Positions 25,033-33,412 of a stretch of DNA of 50,226 bases are shown piece after piece (positions within the stretch are counted from its first letter, which is position 1; every line of letters starts with the position of its first letter). The notes under the pieces are model-generated. The model was given only the letters and a program-made list of their open reading frames with translations, did no database searches and was not told the origin of the DNA. Made by a program: the position numbers and the translations under genes. Origin of the DNA: Cyclobacteriaceae bacterium (GTDB lineage Bacteria; Bacteroidota; Bacteroidia; Cytophagales; Cyclobacteriaceae); the NCBI GenBank assembly GCA_947458475.1, contig CANGZP010000010.1, forward strand, positions 1 to 50,226, written 5' to 3'.

Positions 25033-25198
25033 CTGATTATCCCTTTTTTACCACTAACCTGAGAAAATAAGTTGGGAGGTTCAATTAGGAGAGCTGTGGA
25101 CCGTTGACAGCCTGTAGGCCGTGGTCTATCAGCTGTCAACGATTATCCGCAGGATTTAAGTTTAGCCTTAATCACCTGGTATAATTGCGGATAATCCA
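25033..25198. repeat. Intergenic repeat element, copy B (GATTATCC/GGATAATC ends)
   Basis: About 166 bp between the rpsT terminator and radC, aligned with copy A at 9823-9966. GATTATCC at 25035 and GGATAATC at 25189 form inverted ends. Inside are a GTTGACAG/CTGTCAAC inverted pair and a second stem in which GATTATCCGCA (25141) pairs with TGCGGATAATC (25186). Copy B keeps both arms and is the more complete copy. It ends 20 nt before the radC ATG. Confidence 0.8.
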
Positions 25199-25218
25199 AT
25201 TACTTTTTAATCTAGCTT

Positions 25219-25914
25219 ATGGATCCCAAAACCTCCATCAAAATTTTTGAGTTGGCCGAGGAAGATCGACCTCGTGAGAAACTACTCCTCAAAGGCAAGG
25301 CGGCACTTTCCGATGCTGAGCTAATCGCAATTTTGATCGGTACGGGTACCGCTGCCTGCAGTGCTGTGGATCTTTCTCGCATGCTCCTGGCCTCGGTCGG
25401 CAACAACTTGGCTGCCGTGGCTCGAATGTCCGTATCAGACCTGACCAAGTTCAAAGGTATTGGGGAGGCCAAGGCCATTTCGATCATCAGCGCTTTGGAA
25501 CTCGGTAGGAGGAGAAAGGACCAAGAATCTCCCAAGCTCCAAAAAGTCACCGGTTCCAGGCAGGTCTACGAGCTGATGCGCCCTGACCTCTTCGATGAGC
25601 CCGTGGAGCAGGTGTTTCTTCTGTTGTTGAATCGAACCAATGGGCTCATAAAAAAGGAGCATGTGAGTCGAGGGGGAGTGACTGCATCGGTGGTAGATCC
25701 CAAAGTGGTTTTCAGATTTGCTTTGGAACAAGGGGCACATTCCTTAATTTTGATTCACAACCACCCAAGTGGTAACCTTCAACCTTCGGATGCCGACAAA
25801 CGACTCACGCAACGCTTGCAGAAAGTTGGGCTAGAGTTGGAAATACCCCTGGTAGATCATTTGATTTACACCGATCAGGGCTATTTTAGTTTCGCCGATG
25901 AAGGGATGATGTAG
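25219..25914 (+). CDS. radC: RadC family protein (JAB/MPN+ domain)
   Basis: 231 residues. N-terminal helix-hairpin-helix region (KFKGIGEAKAISIISALELGRR, ~75-97) followed by a JAB-domain metalloprotease-like core with the motif ILIHNHPSGNLQPSDADKRLT (H-x-H...D) near 178. RadC was once linked to DNA repair; its real role is unclear. Full length for the family. The DUF1684 gene follows. Confidence 0.93.
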   Translation: MDPKTSIKIFELAEEDRPREKLLLKGKAALSDAELIAILIGTGTAACSAVDLSRMLLASVGNNLAAVARMSVSDLTKFKGIGEAKAISIISALELGRRRKDQESPKLQKVTGSRQVYELMRPDLFDEPVEQVFLLLLNRTNGLIKKEHVSRGGVTASVVDPKVVFRFALEQGAHSLILIHNHPSGNLQPSDADKRLTQRLQKVGLELEIPLVDHLIYTDQGYFSFADEGMM

Positions 25915-25994
25915 CATTGGGGAGCTTTCTTTTCCCCTTGCTCAAACCATGGAACCCGAAGGCGTGTTTGGATACTAAAAGTAAATTAGCACAC

Positions 25995-26612
25995 GTGAAA
26001 TCAAGCCATCTTATTCTCCTTGTAGCATCCCTAGTGATCTTGGGGGCCGTCACTTACATGTTTACCGCTGCAGAAAGCCCCGAAGATTACATCGAAAAAA
26101 TCGAGAAGGAACGGGAGCGGCAGTTCAAATACATCCGTTTCAATGTTGAATCTCCCTTGACGGAGGAGCAAAAAAGAAGCTTGCAAAGCCTGACCTTCTA
26201 TCCCATCGATCCTGCATACCGGGTAAAAGCGCGCCTACTTCCTATTGAAATCAAAAAAATCAGAGAGGTTCCTTTGACGGATGGAAGTACGGAACGCTAC
26301 CTAGAACATTCCTTTGCGGTATTTGAATTGGGAGGGAAAACCAACAAACTCCTCCTGATGCAGTCACTGGATGAGTCGGACATGCGCAATTATTTTCTAG
26401 CCTTTGCCGATGAAACTTCCGGCAAAGAAACCTATGGAGGAGGACGTTACCTGAATGTGCGTCAGGATGGAAAAAATAGCATCACAATCGACTTCAACCT
26501 GGCCTTCAATCCTTATTGTGCCTACAATCCGGACTTTGCTTGCCCCCTTCCACCACGCGAGAATATCTTGGAAATCGCCATTCCGGTAGGGGAGAAAAAT
26601 TACGATAAATGA
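25995..26612 (+). CDS. DUF1684 domain-containing exported or anchored protein
   Basis: About 205 residues if started at GTG 25995, which places a hydrophobic N-terminal segment (HLILLVASLVILGAVTYMF) right at the start. The frame is open back to a TTG at 25917, 2 nt after radC, but those 26 residues look non-coding. The rest matches DUF1684: FYPIDPAYRVKARL, ETYGGGRYLNV, ITIDFNLAFNPYCAYNPDFACPLPP. The conserved Cys pair in the last motif is a family hallmark. Function unknown; it probably lies in the periplasm, tethered to the membrane. Confidence 0.88.
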   Translation: MKSSHLILLVASLVILGAVTYMFTAAESPEDYIEKIEKERERQFKYIRFNVESPLTEEQKRSLQSLTFYPIDPAYRVKARLLPIEIKKIREVPLTDGSTERYLEHSFAVFELGGKTNKLLLMQSLDESDMRNYFLAFADETSGKETYGGGRYLNVRQDGKNSITIDFNLAFNPYCAYNPDFACPLPPRENILEIAIPVGEKNYDK

Positions 26613-26633
26613 TCACCGCTTAGGCAAATCTTT

Positions 26634-26641
26634 TAAATTTG
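26634..26641 (+). promoter_or_regulatory. -7 promoter element of pheT
   Basis: TAAATTTG matches TAnnTTTG, 65 nt before the pheT ATG. The leader contains a small GAATC-gcaa-GATTC hairpin (26677-26690). No attenuator or T-box could be made out. Confidence 0.5.
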
Positions 26642-26706
26642 CAACTTACCCACTAACGGCTCACGCACCTAGTTCGGAATCGCAAGATTCGCTTACCCAT
26701 TGCCCT

Positions 26707-29124
26707 ATGAAAATATCCATCAATAGACTCAAGGAGTACCTCTATTTGAATGAAAGCCCAGAAGAGATTGCGGCGCTACTCACCCAATCTGGCCTTGAAG
26801 TAGAGCATCTGGAGCCCTTTGTGTCTGTACCTGGAGGCTTAGCGGGACTAGTTATTGGAGAAGTACTTACCTGTGTCAAGCATCCCGATGCAGACAAATT
26901 GAGTTTGACTACAGTGGATATTGGACAAGAGCAGCCCTCGCAGATTGTTTGTGGGGCTTCGAATGTAGCCGCAGGACAAAAAGTAGTGGTTGCCACGGTA
27001 GGAGCTACCTTGTACCCCAGCACTGGCGAACCCTTTGAAATCAAAAAAGCAAAAATCCGAGGCCAAGCATCTGAAGGGATGATTTGTGCGGAAGACGAGA
27101 TCGGTATCGGGACTTCCCATGCTGGAATCATTGTGTTGGATACAGACCTGCCCAATGGCAGTCCTGCATCTGAATACTTTGAAGTGACCCAGGACCTTAT
27201 TTTAGAAATTGGATTGACGCCCAACCGGGCAGATGCAGCCTCCCATTTGGGAGTTGCCAGGGACTTGAAAGCCCTATTGCATAGAGACTTGTGTTTGCCA
27301 GTTGAGCCTACTTTTCAAGTGGAAGCGGCGGGCCCTTCCCTCGAGGTGGTCGTAGACCAAACTTCCGATTGCCCTCGCTATACGGGTATTGTGCTTACTG
27401 GGATTCAGGTCAAGCCCTCTCCCCAGTGGCTGCAGCATTTTCTTCGTTCCTTAGGCTTGGAACCTATCAACAACGTGGTTGACATCACGAACTATATCTT
27501 GCACGATTTGGGACAGCCGCTGCATGCATTTGATGCTGCCAAAATCAGGGAAGGGAAAATCCGCGTAGGCAAACTTCCAAAAGGAAGCACTTTTGTGACC
27601 CTAGACGGAAAGGAGCGAAAGCTGTCCGGTGAGGAGTTGATGATCTGTGATCCGAAGGGTGGGATGTGTATCGCTGGGGTCTTTGGCGGCGCTGGTTCAG
27701 GTGTTTCCGAGCAAACGACAAGCATCTTTTTGGAGTCTGCCTATTTCTCCCCAGACGTGATCCGTAAAGGGTCTCAGATTCATGGCTTGAAGACGGATGC
27801 TTCTTTCCGATTTGAGCGAGGTACTGATCCCAACATGCCAGTCTATGCCTTGAAGCAAGCGGTGTTGCTGTTGCAGCGCTATGCTGGCGCAAAAATTGCT
27901 TCAGAGGTAGTGGATCACTATCCGCAACCAAAAGCTGATGCCAAGATTGAGGTGAGTTTTGGCCACATCAACCGACTGATAGGTAAAGTAATTGATCCAG
28001 AGGAAGTCGTGGCCATTTTAGAAGGATTGGATATTGCTGTTTCTGGACGAACGGAGACCGGATTTGTGGCTACAGTCAAGCCTTACCGCGTAGATGTCAC
28101 TCGCGAAGCAGACATCATTGAAGAGGTGTTGCGTATTCACGGCTTTCAGCAGGTGCCGCTATCCGAAAATCTCAGTACCGATTTCTTGGCCGAGCACCCG
28201 GTAAAGGATGTGGCGAAGTTACAGTACCGCCTCACTGAGATGCTTGCGAATCAAGGTTACTTTGAGATGGTCACCAATAGTTTGACCAGCCCCAAATACG
28301 TTGAAAAAGCAGGGTTTTTGGATGCGGCAACTACCGTGGAGATCTACAACAAACTCAGTGAGGATCTTGGCGTGATGCGCCAAACACTCCTTTTCTCAGG
28401 CTTAGAGGTGTTGGCACACAACATCAATCGTAGACAAACTGATCTGAAGTGCTTTGAATTTGGTACGGTCTATCAAAAGAACGCCGAAGGGGGCTACAAG
28501 GAGTCGAGACGCCTGGCAATTTTTCAATCCGGAAATAGTACTTCCGAAAGTTGGGTGGCACCTGCAAAACCGTTTGCCTTCGCTGACTTGTATGCGACTG
28601 TGACCCAAATCTTGGAGCGCTTGCATGTGGAGGTAAGCCAAGTGGAAGTGATTGAAACGGCACCTTTTGCCTATGGATTGAGTTTGAGGCTCGGGGAAAA
28701 GGTAGTGGCCACTTTGGGATTGGTGGAGGAGAAGGCGCTCAAGTTGGCCGAAGTGAGACAAGAAGTGTGGGTTGCCGAATTGGATTGGGATTTGTTGGCG
28801 AAAAAATCGTCACCGCTAAAAAAATTCGTGGAGCTCTCCAAGTTTCCTGAAGTACGACGAGATCTTTCCTTGGTTATTGATCAGGAACTGTCCTACGACC
28901 GCGTCAAAAAAGTAGCGGAGAAGGCTGGAGGCAAGCTTTTGAAGCGGATGGATGTATTTGATGTCTACCAAGGAGATAAGTTGGGCCAGGGTAAAAAAGC
29001 CTATGCATTGAGCTTTATTCTTCAAGACCAAGAAAATACCTTGACCGATAAGGAAATTGACAAAACTATGAGTAACTTGATTCATGCCTTTCAAGATCAA
29101 GTGGGGGCAATCATCCGTAGCTAA
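26707..29124 (+). CDS. pheT: Phenylalanine-tRNA ligase beta subunit
   Basis: 805 residues, full length. Domains in order: N-terminal PheT fold; tRNA-binding OB domain (~40-155, LVIGEVLTCVKHPDADKLSLT, GQKVVVATVGATLYP); B3/B4 editing domain (~210-380, NNVVDITNYILHDLGQPLHAFD); B5 domain (~405-475); catalytic-like core; C-terminal FDX-ACB domain (~710-805, SKFPEVRRDLSLVID). With PheS it charges tRNA-Phe and edits Tyr-tRNA-Phe. pheS is not adjacent. It heads a run with the coiled-coil gene (3-nt gap), zapA and rny. Confidence 0.98.
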   Translation: MKISINRLKEYLYLNESPEEIAALLTQSGLEVEHLEPFVSVPGGLAGLVIGEVLTCVKHPDADKLSLTTVDIGQEQPSQIVCGASNVAAGQKVVVATVGATLYPSTGEPFEIKKAKIRGQASEGMICAEDEIGIGTSHAGIIVLDTDLPNGSPASEYFEVTQDLILEIGLTPNRADAASHLGVARDLKALLHRDLCLPVEPTFQVEAAGPSLEVVVDQTSDCPRYTGIVLTGIQVKPSPQWLQHFLRSLGLEPINNVVDITNYILHDLGQPLHAFDAAKIREGKIRVGKLPKGSTFVTLDGKERKLSGEELMICDPKGGMCIAGVFGGAGSGVSEQTTSIFLESAYFSPDVIRKGSQIHGLKTDASFRFERGTDPNMPVYALKQAVLLLQRYAGAKIASEVVDHYPQPKADAKIEVSFGHINRLIGKVIDPEEVVAILEGLDIAVSGRTETGFVATVKPYRVDVTREADIIEEVLRIHGFQQVPLSENLSTDFLAEHPVKDVAKLQYRLTEMLANQGYFEMVTNSLTSPKYVEKAGFLDAATTVEIYNKLSEDLGVMRQTLLFSGLEVLAHNINRRQTDLKCFEFGTVYQKNAEGGYKESRRLAIFQSGNSTSESWVAPAKPFAFADLYATVTQILERLHVEVSQVEVIETAPFAYGLSLRLGEKVVATLGLVEEKALKLAEVRQEVWVAELDWDLLAKKSSPLKKFVELSKFPEVRRDLSLVIDQELSYDRVKKVAEKAGGKLLKRMDVFDVYQGDKLGQGKKAYALSFILQDQENTLTDKEIDKTMSNLIHAFQDQVGAIIRS

Positions 29125-29127
29125 GAC

Positions 29128-29412
29128 ATGATTCACGAGGAATTACAAAAACTTGAAAAACTTTCAGTTCAGGTAAGTAAAAAGGTAGAGGCCTTGACTG
29201 CTGAAAATGAGCGGCTAAATGCAAGAGTAGCATCCCTTGAACAAGAGGTTCAAGAGAAGGAAGTTGCCCTTGACCATTTTAAAAATAAGATTAAAATTAG
29301 TAACATTGTAGACAGCCGACCGGTAAGCCCTGAGGAAACCGGCGAAATGAGTGACTTAATCAATTCCTATATACAAGAAATCGATCAGTTGATTACCCAC
29401 CTATCCGAATAA
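29128..29412 (+). CDS. Small coiled-coil protein between pheT and zapA
   Basis: 94 residues. Residues about 1-55 form a heptad-like coiled coil (LEKLSVQVSKKVEALTAENERLN...SLEQEVQEKE), then a short linker and an amphipathic C-terminal helix (DLINSYIQEIDQLITHLSE). No signal or membrane segment. It starts 3 nt after pheT and ends 1 nt before zapA, so all three are likely co-transcribed. Position and architecture suggest a ZapA or FtsZ-ring partner, functionally like ZapB, but there is no sequence proof. Confidence 0.8.
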   Translation: MIHEELQKLEKLSVQVSKKVEALTAENERLNARVASLEQEVQEKEVALDHFKNKIKISNIVDSRPVSPEETGEMSDLINSYIQEIDQLITHLSE

Positions 29413-29413
29413 T

Positions 29414-29698
29414 ATGGAGACATTAGCCATTAAGGTAAAAATCGGAGATCGTGAATATCCCATGCGTGTGAAGCCTGAAGATGAAGGCAAGATTCGCCAT
29501 GCAGGACGGGTAATCAATGAGAAGTTAAGAAAGTATAAATCTGAGTTTGGCTTGGATGATTCTACTGATTTATTGGCCATGGTGGCCTTTGATTGCATGG
29601 TAGAATCTCTCGAGACCAATGCAGGAAATGCGGAAGATAGCGAACATATTCAGCGCAGTCTTGCCCATATATCGGCTTTGCTTGGCAAGGCTGTTTGA
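29414..29698 (+). CDS. zapA: Cell division protein ZapA
   Basis: 94 residues: an N-terminal alpha/beta head (IKVKIGDREYPMRVKPEDEGKI RHAG) and a C-terminal helix (SLETNAGNAEDSEHIQRSLAHISALL) match the ZapA family, which crosslinks FtsZ filaments at mid-cell. It lies 1 nt after the coiled-coil gene and 64 nt before the rny ATG. Confidence 0.88.
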   Translation: METLAIKVKIGDREYPMRVKPEDEGKIRHAGRVINEKLRKYKSEFGLDDSTDLLAMVAFDCMVESLETNAGNAEDSEHIQRSLAHISALLGKAV

Positions 29699-29762
29699 GA
29701 TTAAGTTTTTTCATTTTGCTTATTTTCGGTGCCGGTAGGTGAACCTTTATATATTCACTACT

Positions 29763-31328
29763 ATGAACGCACTCGCATTTATCATCCTAGCAGCCCTTGC
29801 AGGGCTTGGTGTAGGAGCAGCCTTGACTGGCCTATTTTTAAAAAGCAAACATGCTAAGCAGGAGGAGGAAACCAAAGACCGGATTAAATCCATGCTTAGA
29901 GAGGCGGAGTTGACCGCTGAAACCATCAAAAAAGACCGCATGCTAGAAGCCAAGGAGAAATTCTTGAAGCTGAAGGCGGAGTTTGACGAGGAAACCAACA
30001 ACAAGAAAAACTTGATCATCACCAACGAAAATAAGGTGAAGCAAATGCAGCAGCAGGTGACCAAAGATCAAGAAAATATCAAGCGCAGAGAAGCAGAGCT
30101 CGACTCCAAAAAAGAAAACTTAACTGCGCAATTGCACGCCGTGCAAGTGAAGAAGGAGGAGCTAGATCGTGTGACCAACCAACGCATTGCTGACTTGGAA
30201 AAACTAGCAGGCTTGAGTAGAGAAGAGGCAAGAGAGCAATTGGTCAACATGCTTACTGAAGAGGCTCAAAGCAAGGCTTCCTCTCAAATCAAGGACATCC
30301 TAGACGAAGCCAAATTGACCGCTACGAAGCAGGCCAAAAAAATCGTATTGGACACCATCCAGCGAACCGCTACCGAGCATGCAGTTGAAAATTGTGTATC
30401 GATATTCAACATCGAAAGTGACGACATCAAAGGTAAAATCATCGGTAGAGAAGGTCGAAACATTCGTGCCCTAGAAGCAGCTACCGGTGTAGAAATTGTC
30501 GTAGACGATACCCCAGAAGCAATCATCATTTCTGGATTTGATCCGGTGCGAAGAGAGATCGCACGCCTTTCCCTACACCGCTTGGTGCAGGATGGACGAA
30601 TCCACCCAGCACGAATTGAGGAGGTCGTAGCCAAGACCGAGAAAAACATCGAAGAGGAAATTGTAGAGATTGGGGAGCGTACTTGTATTGATCTCGGCAT
30701 CCATGGCCTTCACCCTGAATTGATCAAGATGGTGGGCCGTATGCGTTTCCGTTCTTCCTACGGGCAAAACCTACTCCAGCACTCCAGAGAAGTGGCCAAG
30801 CTTGCCGCTACCATGGCTGCCGAGATGGGACTTAATGCCAAGCTTGCCAAGCGCGCGGGTCTCTTGCACGATATCGGTAAGGTATGGCCAGAGGAACAAG
30901 AATTGCCGCACGCTATCCTAGGTATGGAGCTTGCCAAGCGCTACAAGGAGCATCCAGAAATTTGCAATGCCATCGGTGCCCACCACGATGAAATCGAAAT
31001 GACCTCCATGATATCTCCTATCGTGCAGGCTTCGGATGCGATCTCCGGATCTCGTCCTGGTGCCCGTCGTGAGATCATGGACAGCTATGTGAAGCGTCTG
31101 AAAGAGCTAGAAGAACTCGCCTTGAACTTTGACGGGGTCAACAAATGCTTCGCCATGCAGGCAGGTAGAGAGTTGCGCATCCTAGTTGATGCAGACAATG
31201 TAGACGACCAGAAGGCAGGTCAGCTTTCCTTCGATATCTCACAAAAGATTGAAAAAGAAATGCAGTATCCAGGTCAAATCAAGGTGACGGTGATTCGTGA
31301 AATGCGAGCGGTCAACTACGCCAGATAA
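29763..31328 (+). CDS. rny: Ribonuclease Y
   Basis: About 521 residues. An N-terminal membrane anchor ([22 protein letters not shown]), a long charged coiled coil (~30-200), a KH domain with [20 protein letters not shown] near 235, and an HD domain with [13 protein letters not shown] near 365 are all in the family order. RNase Y is a membrane-bound endonuclease that starts mRNA decay. ATG 29763 is preferred over the in-frame GTG at 29739, since it places the membrane helix right after the start. Confidence 0.96.
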   Translation: MNALAFIILAALAGLGVGAALTGLFLKSKHAKQEEETKDRIKSMLREAELTAETIKKDRMLEAKEKFLKLKAEFDEETNNKKNLIITNENKVKQMQQQVTKDQENIKRREAELDSKKENLTAQLHAVQVKKEELDRVTNQRIADLEKLAGLSREEAREQLVNMLTEEAQSKASSQIKDILDEAKLTATKQAKKIVLDTIQRTATEHAVENCVSIFNIESDDIKGKIIGREGRNIRALEAATGVEIVVDDTPEAIIISGFDPVRREIARLSLHRLVQDGRIHPARIEEVVAKTEKNIEEEIVEIGERTCIDLGIHGLHPELIKMVGRMRFRSSYGQNLLQHSREVAKLAATMAAEMGLNAKLAKRAGLLHDIGKVWPEEQELPHAILGMELAKRYKEHPEICNAIGAHHDEIEMTSMISPIVQASDAISGSRPGARREIMDSYVKRLKELEELALNFDGVNKCFAMQAGRELRILVDADNVDDQKAGQLSFDISQKIEKEMQYPGQIKVTVIREMRAVNYAR

Positions 31329-31335
31329 ACTTTTG

Positions 31336-31385
31336 CGAAGGATGTACGAAGTACCTGCCTGCGGCAGGCAGGCAAAGTACAATGG
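31336..31385. repeat. Small palindromic repeat cluster after rny
   Basis: Contains GTACGAAGTACCT, the palindromic CCTGCCTGCGGCAGGCAGG (31351-31369) and CAAAGTAC. Similar GTAC-rich strings recur at 31575-31612 and 38880-38906. No ORF. Confidence 0.55.
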
Positions 31386-31450
31386 ACCAAGAGGCTGCAT
31401 GAAGCAAGTGCCGAGAAATAGCATAAGTTGTAAGTAGACAGATAAAAAAG

Positions 31451-31499
31451 AACCACATAGGACCCTAGAAATCTTGTTTTTCTAGGGTCCTATGTGGTT
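31451..31499. terminator. Long perfect hairpin, bidirectional terminator
   Basis: A 21-bp perfect stem (31451-31471 with 31479-31499) and a 7-nt loop, followed by TTTT-like sequence on the plus strand and TTCTTTTTT on the minus strand. It lies between the convergent rny and ABC-F genes. The rest of the 291-nt gap holds only the GTAC-type repeats. Confidence 0.82.
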
Positions 31500-31619
31500 T
31501 TAGCCTATTTTTCAGGTCAAACTCAGACATTCAGCTTTCGAAATTTGACATTAGCTTAAACCCGTCTGCCGTAGGTAATACTTCGTTCCTGGTACATTGT
31601 ACTTTGTACGCTCTCCCAA

Positions 31620-33254
31620 TTACTTGCGCTCTACCTCGCGTAAGTTTTCCAGTTTCTTGTTCCGCAAGAACCCATTGATGTCTTCAAAATGCTCACGCAC
31701 CCGCTTGTTGCCAAATTCAAATACCTTGGTAGCCAGACCATCCAAGAAGTCTCGATCGTGGGATACCAAGATGAGCGTACCATCAAAAGCCTTGAGGGCA
31801 TCTTTGATGATGTCCTTGGTCTTCATGTCCAGGTGGTTGGTCGGTTCATCCAGAATCAGCAAGTTGACCGGCTGCAAGAGGAGCTTGATCATGGCCAAAC
31901 GGGTTTTTTCACCACCCGAGAGCACCTTTACTTTTTTGTTGATGTCGTCGCCTTTAAACATAAAGGCTCCGAGGATATCTTTGATTTTGGTTCGGATTTC
32001 TCCTACCGCTAATTGATCGATGGTTTCAAAAATGCTCAAACTTTCGTCGAGGAGGGAGGCTTGGTTTTGAGCAAAATAGCCGATCAAGGCATTGTGTCCC
32101 AATTCGCACTTTCCTTTGAAATCAATCTGGCCCATGATGGCCTTGATCATGGTGGATTTACCCTCTCCATTTTTACCAACAAAGGCTACCTTCTGCCCTA
32201 GTTCGATGGTCATCGATGCTTGGTTAAACACGACATGGTCCCCATAGCTCTTGCTCATCTCCTCCACAATCACCGGGTATTTTCCCGAGCGAGGGGAGGG
32301 AGGGAATCGAAGTTTCAAGGCAGAAGTATCTACTTCATCTACCTCGACGATTTCCAGCTTTTCGAGCATTTTTACCCGAGACTGTACCTGCAAGGTTTTG
32401 GAGTAGGTGCCTTTGAAGCGTTCGATAAACTGGGTAGTGTCAGCAATAAAGCGCTGCTGCTCTTCGTAATGTTTCTGTTGCTGCTCCCGTCGCTCCTTGC
32501 GAAGTTCGAGGTAGTGGCTGTACTTGGCTTTGTAATCATAAATGCGACCCATGGTCACCTCAATGGTTCGGGAGGTGATGTTGTCTACAAAGGCCCGGTC
32601 GTGGGAGATGACTACTACGGCTTTTGCTTTGGTCAACAAAAAGTCTTCCAGCCATTGGATGGATTCGATGTCCAGGTGATTGGTGGGCTCATCCAGCAGG
32701 ATGAGGTCTGGGTTTTGCAATAATATTTTCGCGAGCTCAATGCGCATTCTCCAGCCTCCTGAGAATTCAGACGTGGAGCGTGTAAAATCCTCTCGAAGGA
32801 AACCTAGTCCAAGCAATACTTTTTCAACAGCTGCCTCGTAGTTGATTTCTTCGATGGCGTAAAATTTCTCGCTGAGTTCGGATACTCGCTCGATAAGCTT
32901 GTAGTAATCCTCTGATTCGTAATCGGTACGGACGGTGAGTTCCTCGTTGATCTGGTCAATTTCCGATTTCATACTCAAGTAGGAAGCAAAGGCCTTGGAG
33001 GCTTCTTCCATGACCGTACAGTCGTCTGCAGTCAGCAGGTGCTGTGGGAGGTAGGCAACTACATATCCTTTTGGGGCAGAAACGGACCCAGACGAAGGTT
33101 TATTTACCCCTGCAATAATTTTGAGGAGGGTAGATTTTCCAGCGCCATTCTTACCCATGAGGGCTATTTTATCACTTTCATTGATGTTGAAGGTGATGTT
33201 GCTGAATAGGGGGCTGCCACCGTGAATGACGGATACATTGTCTACTGAAATCAT
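31620..33254 (-). CDS. ABC-F family ATP-binding protein
   Basis: 544 residues, with two ABC modules and no membrane segments. First: Walker A GKNGAGKST, signature SEFSGGWRMRIELAK, Walker B LILLDEPTNHLD. Second: GKNGEGKST, VLSGGEKTRLAM, LLILDEPTNHLD. Between them is the charged P-site-interacting linker (LRKERREQQQKHYEEQQRFI...). ABC-F proteins act on the ribosome. It differs from the EttA-like protein at 17682-19361 and resembles the Uup/YkpA-type group; the exact subgroup and any antibiotic link are not established. Confidence 0.92.
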   Translation of the reverse strand: MISVDNVSVIHGGSPLFSNITFNINESDKIALMGKNGAGKSTLLKIIAGVNKPSSGSVSAPKGYVVAYLPQHLLTADDCTVMEEASKAFASYLSMKSEIDQINEELTVRTDYESEDYYKLIERVSELSEKFYAIEEINYEAAVEKVLLGLGFLREDFTRSTSEFSGGWRMRIELAKILLQNPDLILLDEPTNHLDIESIQWLEDFLLTKAKAVVVISHDRAFVDNITSRTIEVTMGRIYDYKAKYSHYLELRKERREQQQKHYEEQQRFIADTTQFIERFKGTYSKTLQVQSRVKMLEKLEIVEVDEVDTSALKLRFPPSPRSGKYPVIVEEMSKSYGDHVVFNQASMTIELGQKVAFVGKNGEGKSTMIKAIMGQIDFKGKCELGHNALIGYFAQNQASLLDESLSIFETIDQLAVGEIRTKIKDILGAFMFKGDDINKKVKVLSGGEKTRLAMIKLLLQPVNLLILDEPTNHLDMKTKDIIKDALKAFDGTLILVSHDRDFLDGLATKVFEFGNKRVREHFEDINGFLRNKKLENLREVERK

Positions 33255-33274
33255 CGAAACTTGAATTTGAGCAG

Positions 33275-33282
33275 CAAAGGTA
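33275..33282 (-). promoter_or_regulatory. -7 promoter element of the ABC-F gene
   Basis: TACCTTTG on the minus strand (33282-33275), 20 nt before the ATG at 33254. Confidence 0.5.
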
Positions 33283-33400
33283 GTTATTCAGTTCTTGGAA
33301 AAATCATCCCGCCCAAAATTACTGTCTGCTGCAGGAATTTGAACCAGTTAAAATTGCGAGCCAAGGGAAACGAAAATGTGCAGAGTTGCAATCAAAAACT

Positions 33401-33408
33401 TACCTTTG
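33401..33408 (+). promoter_or_regulatory. -7 promoter element of gntK-gnd
   Basis: TACCTTTG ends 4 nt before ATG 33413. The start of transcription would fall at or next to the A of ATG, predicting a leaderless or nearly leaderless mRNA. Confidence 0.5.
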
Positions 33409-33412
33409 CACC

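Noticed and set aside
26642-26706. T-box or phenylalanine attenuator before pheT
   Set aside because: Only a 5-bp GAATC/GATTC hairpin; no Phe-codon leader peptide and no T-box core sequence.
29699-29762. 6S RNA next to zapA, as in Proteobacteria
   Set aside because: The gap is only 64 nt, far too short for 6S RNA.
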